A stretch of 64,000 bases of DNA from Actinospica sp035493475. Lineage in GTDB: Bacteria > Actinomycetota > Actinomycetes > Streptomycetales > Catenulisporaceae. The notes under the pieces were generated by a model that was not told the DNA's origin, did no database searches, and saw only the letters and a program-made list of their open reading frames with translations. The stretch covers positions 62,001 through 126,000 of the forward strand of contig DATJIF010000123.1 in NCBI GenBank assembly GCA_035493475.1, read 5' to 3'. Each line of letters opens with the position of its first letter. The stretch's first letter is position 1. The translations under genes were made by a program, and so were the position numbers. Positions 59,151 through 64,000 of this stretch are shown in pieces.

Positions 59151-62100
59151 GTGCAGTTCGAGATCTTGGGTCCGATGCGGGTGACGGTTTCCGGGCAGCC
59201 TGTGCGGATCGGATCGGCGCGACAGCGGGCGGTGCTCGCCGTGCTGCTGCTCTCGGCGGGGCGCTCCGTCTCGGTGGAACGGCTCATCGACGCCGTGTGG
59301 GGCGCGCAACCGGCCGACAGCGCGCTGAACCTCGTGCGCACGTATGTCTGGCGGCTGCGATCGCTGCTGACCGAGGACGGCGAGTCGCGGCTGACGACCG
59401 AGCCGTCCGGATACCTGCTGCGGGTGCGGCCGGGTGAACTGGACCTGTCCGAGTTCGAGCGGCAGGCGGCGGACGGCCGGGCCGCGGCGGCGCGCGGAAA
59501 CGAGGCTGCGGCCGCGGTCCATCTGCGTGCGGCGCTGGATCTGTGGCGCGGCGAACCGCTCGAGGACGTGACGCTGCACGGCGCCGACCTGGCTGCCGAG
59601 ACGCTGCGGCTGACCGAGGCGCGAGTGGCCGCGCTGGAGGAGCGTATCGAAGCCGACCTGGCCCTCGGCAGGCACGAGGACCTGATCGGCGAGCTGATGC
59701 AGCGTGCCGCGCAGGACCCGCTGCGGGAGCGGATCGCGGGCTCGCTGATGCTGGCCTGCTACCGCGCCGGACGCCAGGCCGACGCCCTGCGCGCGTACCA
59801 ATCGCTGCGGACCACGCTCGTCGAGGAACTCGGCCTCGAACCCGGCCCGGCCATCCGCGAGCTGCACGACCGAATATTGAAGGCCGATCCGGACCTGCTG
59901 GCGGGCCGCGTCACGACCCGGTCGACCGCGCGGCGCACGCCTCGACAACTGCCCGCCGCGCCCCGGCACTTCACCGGCCGCGGCGAGGAACTCCACGCCC
60001 TGACCGCGCTCGTCCAGGAGGGCGACGAGGCGGTCGGCACCTTCGTGATCTGCGCGATCGACGGCATGGGCGGCGTCGGCAAGACCGCGCTCGCGCTGCA
60101 CGCCGCGCACCAGCTCGCCGATCAGTACCCGGACGGTCAGCTGTTCCTGGACATGCACGGCTACACGAAGGGCCTGGAGCCGCGCGACCCCGCCGACGCG
60201 CTCGCGGTGGTCCTCCAGTCGCTCGGCATCCCGGCGCGCCAGATCCCGCCCGCGCTCGACGCCCGCGCGGCCCTCTACCGCGACTGGCTCGCCGACACCC
60301 GAACCCTGATCGTGCTCGACAACGTCGCGAACGAGGAGCAGATCCGGCCGCTGCTGCCCGGAAGCGGCCGCTGCACGGTGCTGATCACGAGCCGTACCCG
60401 GCTGCGGTCCCTCGACGACGCGCACACCGTGCCGCTGGACCTACTGCCGCCCGACCTGGCCGTCGCGCTGCTGCGGGTGATGGCCGGACCCGCGCACAGC
60501 ACCGTCGACGACGCCGAGTTCGCGCCGATCGCAGAACTGTGCGGCCGACTCCCGCTCGCGCTGCGCATCGCGGGCGGCCTGCTGCGGCACCGTCCCGCGT
60601 GGACCGCGAAGCATCTGGCCGACAAGCTGCGGGAGGGTCGTCCCGGGCTCGGGCTCTTCCAGGACGGTGAGCGTGACCTGACCGTCGTGTTCGAGCTCTC
60701 CTATCGAGCGCTGCCCGAACGCCGGCAACTGTTGTTCCGTCGCCTCGGCCTGCTGCCCGGCCCGGACACCGACGAATACGCCGTCGCCGCACTGCTGGAA
60801 TGCACCCCGGACGAGGCCGAGCGTTCCCTGCAGAGCCTGGTGGACCATCACCTGCTGACCGAGCCGACCCCCGGCCGCTACCGGATGCACGACCTGATCC
60901 GGCAGCACGCGACGACCCTCGCCGAGCAGGACCCGGCCGCCGAGCGTGCCGCCGCGCTGAACCGGCTGACGGACTACTACCAGTACACTGCCGAGCGCGC
61001 GGACACCCGGATCGCGCGCTATCCCCGGGCCCCGCTGCCCGAGCATCCGGCCCCGGCCCTCGACCTCACCGACACCGAGCGGGCCTACGCGTGGCTGCGG
61101 GCGGAACGGGCCAACCTCGAAGCCTGCTTCCAGCGCGCCGTCGCCGAGGCCCGGGACGACCGCGTCGTCGCGCTGTCCGCCGGCCTCGAGGAGATCGTGC
61201 GCGAGGACGGTCCGCTGTCCTACGCCGTGTCCTTGTTCACCGCCGCGTCCAAGGCCGCGGAACGCCTCGGCGACGCCGGCCTGCGTGCCAGGACCCTGAC
61301 TCAGCTCGGCGGGTTCCAGGCGATCGCCAGTGAATTCTCCGGCGCGCTGTCGAGTCTCGGCCAGGCCGTCGCGCTGTACGTCGAGGCGGACGACCGGCGC
61401 GGGCTGGCCTGGGCCCGCACCGAGTGGAGCGTGGCGCTGCGCGTGACCGGCGAGCTGGACGGCGCGCAACGGCTGCTCGAGGAGTCGATCGCCGCGTTCG
61501 CCGAACTCGGAGAACCGCTCGGCCAGGCCGTCGGCCTCGCGGAACTCGGCCTCACCCGCTACCTGATCGGCGGCGTGGCCGGCGCGATCGAGGACCTCGC
61601 GGAGTCGCTGCGGCTCTACCGGCTGCTGGGGGAGCCGCGCGGCCAGGCGCACGTCCTGTGCAACCTCGGCGGCATGCGGCACACCGTCGGCGACCTGCAG
61701 GGTTCGATGAAGGACCTCGAGGAGGCGCTCGCCCTCTACCGGGCGGTCGGCAACCGCATCGGCGAGGCGAACACGCTGGTCGAGCAGGCCTCCGTGTTCC
61801 GGATGGCCGGCGACCTGAGAGCGGCGCTGCACGCCGTGGACGGCGGCCTGCGGCTCTACCAGGAGAACCGCAGGCGACTCGGCCAGGCCATCGCCTGGCA
61901 CAGCCGCGCCGCGATCATGCAGGAGGCGGGCGACCTGGCCGGGGCGCTGGAGGACTTCGAGAGCTCGCTGACCGTGTTCCGCGAGGTCGGCGCGCGCGGA
62001 AACCAGGCGTGGGTGCTCAACGGCTACGCGGCGGCCGTGCGGGAGTCCGGCGACCCGACCCGTGCGCTGGCCATGTACCGCGAGGCCCTCGACCTCGCGC

Positions 62101-62291
62101 GCGAGTCCGCCATGCGCGAGGAGCAGGCCATCGCGCTGGAGGGGATCGGCGAACTCCAGGCGGCGCACGGCGACCCGGCCGAGGGCAAGCGCAGCCTGGC
62201 CGAGGCGCTGGAACTGCTGCGGCAGCTCGGCCAGGAGTCCGACGCGGCCCGGGTCGAGGAGCGGCTGACCCGAATCTTGACGACGTCTTGA
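59151..62291 (+). CDS. SARP/AfsR-type regulator: OmpR-like HTH, BTAD, NB-ARC, TPR
   Basis: 1046 residues. The N-terminal winged helix (FEILGPMRVTVSGQPVRIGSARQRAVLAVLLLSAGRSVSVERLIDAVWG) and BTAD (LALGRHEDLIGELMQRAAQDPLRERIAG..LMLACYRAGRQADALRAYQSLRTTL) form the SARP part; NB-ARC follows with IDGMGGVGKTALALHAAHQLAD and TLIVLDNVANEEQIRPLLPGSG; TPR-like units of about 40 residues end it (LGGMRHTVGDLQGSMKDLEEALALYRAVGNRIGEA). AfsR-like proteins activate secondary-metabolism or other genes. GTG at 59151 with AGGAGCGGGAG upstream; earlier in-frame codons lack homology. The downstream SnoaL-cupin gene (55 bp) is a likely partner or target. Confidence 0.93.
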   Translation: MQFEILGPMRVTVSGQPVRIGSARQRAVLAVLLLSAGRSVSVERLIDAVWGAQPADSALNLVRTYVWRLRSLLTEDGESRLTTEPSGYLLRVRPGELDLSEFERQAADGRAAAARGNEAAAAVHLRAALDLWRGEPLEDVTLHGADLAAETLRLTEARVAALEERIEADLALGRHEDLIGELMQRAAQDPLRERIAGSLMLACYRAGRQADALRAYQSLRTTLVEELGLEPGPAIRELHDRILKADPDLLAGRVTTRSTARRTPRQLPAAPRHFTGRGEELHALTALVQEGDEAVGTFVICAIDGMGGVGKTALALHAAHQLADQYPDGQLFLDMHGYTKGLEPRDPADALAVVLQSLGIPARQIPPALDARAALYRDWLADTRTLIVLDNVANEEQIRPLLPGSGRCTVLITSRTRLRSLDDAHTVPLDLLPPDLAVALLRVMAGPAHSTVDDAEFAPIAELCGRLPLALRIAGGLLRHRPAWTAKHLADKLREGRPGLGLFQDGERDLTVVFELSYRALPERRQLLFRRLGLLPGPDTDEYAVAALLECTPDEAERSLQSLVDHHLLTEPTPGRYRMHDLIRQHATTLAEQDPAAERAAALNRLTDYYQYTAERADTRIARYPRAPLPEHPAPALDLTDTERAYAWLRAERANLEACFQRAVAEARDDRVVALSAGLEEIVREDGPLSYAVSLFTAASKAAERLGDAGLRARTLTQLGGFQAIASEFSGALSSLGQAVALYVEADDRRGLAWARTEWSVALRVTGELDGAQRLLEESIAAFAELGEPLGQAVGLAELGLTRYLIGGVAGAIEDLAESLRLYRLLGEPRGQAHVLCNLGGMRHTVGDLQGSMKDLEEALALYRAVGNRIGEANTLVEQASVFRMAGDLRAALHAVDGGLRLYQENRRRLGQAIAWHSRAAIMQEAGDLAGALEDFESSLTVFREVGARGNQAWVLNGYAAAVRESGDPTRALAMYREALDLARESAMREEQAIALEGIGELQAAHGDPAEGKRSLAEALELLRQLGQESDAARVEERLTRILTTS

Positions 62292-62346
62292 CGTTCCGGG
62301 AGGAATATCGGTCTGGGGGACCATCGAGACGAAAGGCGGGTAACCG

Positions 62347-63120
62347 ATGAGCATGTCGGACACTAGCTCGATGTTCGACATCGAGACGCTGCGCCGCGGC
62401 ATCGAGGAGCGCGACGCCGCCGCCATGCGCGGGCTGTACGCCGAGAACGCGCTGATGACGCTCGTGGACCAGCGTGACCAGCCGAGCCACCCGCACGAGA
62501 TCGCCGGAGCCGCCGCCATCGGCGCGTTCCTCGACGAGATCTGCGAGCGGGAGATGGAGCACCACCTCGACCAGGTGGTCGTCTCCGCGGACGGCACGCA
62601 CGCGGCCTACCTGGAGCAGTGCCGCTACCCGGACGGCACCCGGGTGATGTCCACCTCGATGCTCGACCTGCGCGACGGCCGCATCGCCGCGCAGACCAGC
62701 GTGCAGGCCTGGGACGAGACGGACGCGGGCGCGACGGGCACGTCGGCCACGGCGAAGGCCGCGACCACGCCCGAGCACCGCACCTTCAACCTGCCCGACG
62801 AGGTCCGCGCCTTCGAGCACGGACGCATGGAACTGCTCAACGCCGGCGGCGGCGCCGTCGGCCGCGCCCTGTTCAACCCCGGCTGGCGCTGGTCTCAGGA
62901 CGTCAAGCCCATCGCGGGCACCGACCTGTGCGAGGCGCCGCACTTCTGCTACCAGACCTCGGGCACCCTGCACGTCCGGATGGCCGACGGCACCGAGTTC
63001 GACCTGCGGGCGGGCGACCTCGCCGTCATCCCGCCGGGCCACGACGCCTGGGTGGTCGGCGACGAACCGGTCGAGATGATCGACTGGCAGGGCGCCCTCC
63101 ACTACGCCGAGAGCGCCTGA
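62347..63120 (+). CDS. SnoaL-like / cupin fusion protein
   Basis: 257 residues. Residues ~8-125 form a SnoaL/NTF2-like domain (FDIETLRRGIEERDAAAMRGLYAENALMTLVD and STSMLDLRDGRIAAQTSVQ). Residues ~145-255 form a cupin (HFCYQTSGTLHVRMADG, FDLRAGDLAVIPPGHDAWVVGDEPVEMIDW). Fusions like this are rare. No catalytic assignment; small-molecule binding or isomerisation is possible. AAAGGCGG lies 8 nt before the ATG. It follows the SARP gene by 55 bp. Confidence 0.88.
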   Translation: MSMSDTSSMFDIETLRRGIEERDAAAMRGLYAENALMTLVDQRDQPSHPHEIAGAAAIGAFLDEICEREMEHHLDQVVVSADGTHAAYLEQCRYPDGTRVMSTSMLDLRDGRIAAQTSVQAWDETDAGATGTSATAKAATTPEHRTFNLPDEVRAFEHGRMELLNAGGGAVGRALFNPGWRWSQDVKPIAGTDLCEAPHFCYQTSGTLHVRMADGTEFDLRAGDLAVIPPGHDAWVVGDEPVEMIDWQGALHYAESA

Positions 63121-63197
63121 AGCCAGACCGCACGAGCCCCGGAGCGCCACGTGCCTCGCGCGGCGCTCCGGTCCGGTGGAACGGGGTGACCAGCACC

Positions 63198-63956
63198 ATG
63201 AATCCACGACGAACGCACTACGCGGCGGCAGCCATCGCGACCGGCCTGATCCTCGCCCTCGCCGCCTGCGGCTCCACTTCCTCGGCAGGCAAGTCCACCA
63301 CCACGCAGTCCACGGCCGACGGAACCGTGGCCGTGGCCGGATCCTCCGCCTCGCCGACCCCCGCGGCGACGCCGAGCAGCGCACCGCCGCCGACGCCCGC
63401 CGCACCGGCCACGACCCAGAGCCAGAGCCCCGTGATGACCCCGGCCGAAGTCGTCGAGGCCTACTTCGCGGCGATCAACGCGCAGAACTACGCGGCGGCC
63501 TGGACACTCGGCGGCGACCATCTCGGCCAGAGCTACGCGCAGTTCGTCGCAGGCTTCGCCGACACGGCCACCGACAGCGTCCAGATCCTCTCGACCAGCG
63601 GCGACACGGTGAGCATCAACCTCGACGCCACGCAGACGGACGGCTCGCAGCAGCAGTTCACCGGCACGTACACCGTCTCGGGCCAAGCCATCAGCGGAGC
63701 CTCGGTCAGCCAGGTCGGCTCGGATCTCTGCGGAGCGCCGCCGAATCCGTACGGCTACAACCTCTGCGGAAACGGGCACAAGATCACTGATCCGGATAGC
63801 GGTGTCTGCAACTACTTCAGTTGCATCGACAACTTCTGGAACGGTCGGGGCTACATGGTCGAATGCGCCGACGGTATGTACAGCATGTCGGGCGGGATCG
63901 AGGACGTGTGCAGCTACCACGGCGGCGTGGCCAGCACCGTCTACAGCGGCAGTTAG
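63198..63956 (+). CDS. Lipoprotein with NTF2-like domain and Cys-rich DUF3761-like tail
   Basis: 252 residues. Lipobox LAAC at ~21-24, a Ser/Thr/Pro-rich linker, then MTPAEVVEAYFAAINAQNYAAAWTLGG with repeats like those in small extracytoplasmic NTF2-like domains. The C-terminal tail has six Cys, ending with ECADGMYSMSGGIEDVCSYHGGV, similar to DUF3761 (DGTxS-GxC-HGGV). GTG at 63186 is in frame, but ATG at 63198 gives a normal signal peptide. Confidence 0.8.
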   Translation: MNPRRTHYAAAAIATGLILALAACGSTSSAGKSTTTQSTADGTVAVAGSSASPTPAATPSSAPPPTPAAPATTQSQSPVMTPAEVVEAYFAAINAQNYAAAWTLGGDHLGQSYAQFVAGFADTATDSVQILSTSGDTVSINLDATQTDGSQQQFTGTYTVSGQAISGASVSQVGSDLCGAPPNPYGYNLCGNGHKITDPDSGVCNYFSCIDNFWNGRGYMVECADGMYSMSGGIEDVCSYHGGVASTVYSGS

Positions 63957-64000
63957 CCTGCGCCCGGCAGATCCTTCACCAGATGCGTGTCCACCTCGGT
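63953..64000 (-). CDS. Possible 3' end of a reverse-strand gene
   Basis: A reverse frame runs from the last base to TAA at 63953-63955, giving TEVDTHLVKDLPGAG. Sixteen codons only, no homology can be judged; the gene body is outside the window. Confidence 0.35.
   Translation of the reverse strand, partial: TEVDTHLVKDLPGAG

Noticed and set aside
1..64000. CRISPR array, prophage, integrative element or insertion sequence
   Set aside because: No repeat-spacer pattern, integrase, transposase, terminal inverted repeats or phage structural genes were found, and the one tRNA has no second attachment-like copy.
59151..64000. Secondary-metabolite gene cluster around the SARP
   Set aside because: No PKS, NRPS, terpene, RiPP or tailoring genes are visible in this window; the cluster may lie beyond the right edge.

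Overview
The window is GC-rich, densely coded DNA from a filamentous-type actinomycete. The evidence is frequent GTG starts, many TetR/MarR/LacI/HxlR/ECF regulators, three large STAND-type ATPase regulators (XRE-NB-ARC-TPR, LuxR-type LAL, SARP/AfsR-like), a DUF574-type SAM methyltransferase, a membrane EtfD-type ETF:quinone oxidoreductase and several genes that look leaderless. The gene content fits Catenulisporales or Streptomycetales-like lineages, but the species cannot be fixed from sequence alone. I see no insertion sequence, prophage, integrase, CRISPR array or rRNA. One tRNA is present, tRNA-Val(CAC) at 4787-4858.

Layout. 1-3260: electron-transfer operon etfB (partial)-etfA-etfD. 3279-4634: S33 peptidase-like hydrolase. 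5-10 kb: small regulator/enzyme pairs: HxlR with a double SnoaL protein, an APH-type phosphotransferase, a TetR with an F420/NADP-type reductase, and a MarR/OhrR gene lacking a start codon with a tautomerase. 9.97-13.85 kb: XRE-NB-ARC protein with eleven 40-residue TPR units, then a small membrane protein. 13.9-16.7 kb: secreted GH95-like enzyme with a ricin-B domain. 17-20 kb: DUF574 methyltransferase divergent from a caspase-like peptidase with a helical-repeat tail. 20-25 kb: tsaC, then a LacI-GH3-SDR sugar locus. 25-33 kb: XRE/DUF2975 pair, TetR/aldehyde dehydrogenase, LAL regulator, aldo-keto reductase, Tat-exported epoxide-hydrolase-like protein and a 66-aa protein. 33-37.8 kb: a 1470-residue solenoid protein coupled to a J-domain-like protein lacking HPD. 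38-41 kb: class C beta-lactamase-fold hydrolase and an SDR/TetR pair. 41-45.2 kb: two anchored, low-complexity surface proteins divergent from an exported beta-propeller. 45-47.3 kb: HEAT-repeat protein and a GPP34 protein. 47.4-51.8 kb: overlapping three-gene operon (GT2 synthase, glycosidase lipoprotein, GT-C membrane protein), probably for an extracellular polysaccharide. 52-55 kb: TetR/ketosynthase and MarR/hydrolase pairs with clear operators. 55-58.8 kb: YidB, D-Ala-D-Ala carboxypeptidase, ECF42-type sigma factor with its DGPF partner, and a small hypothetical protein. 59-64 kb: SARP-NB-ARC-TPR regulator, SnoaL-cupin fusion, a lipoprotein, and the edge of a reverse-strand gene.

Much of the interest is regulatory. 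Several divergent pairs carry perfect or near-perfect dyads that can be read directly: HxlR 5826-5881, LacI/GH3 22065-22077, DUF2975 25682-25725, AKR 30539-30554, TetR/SDR 40373-40424, TetR/KAS 52543-52586, MarR/hydrolase 54321-54347. An ECF42-type promoter lies upstream of the DGPF-sigma operon. The best candidates for undescribed biology are the solenoid/J-like pair, the caspase-like solenoid protein, the GT2-glycosidase-GT-C operon and the 41-45 kb surface-protein locus.
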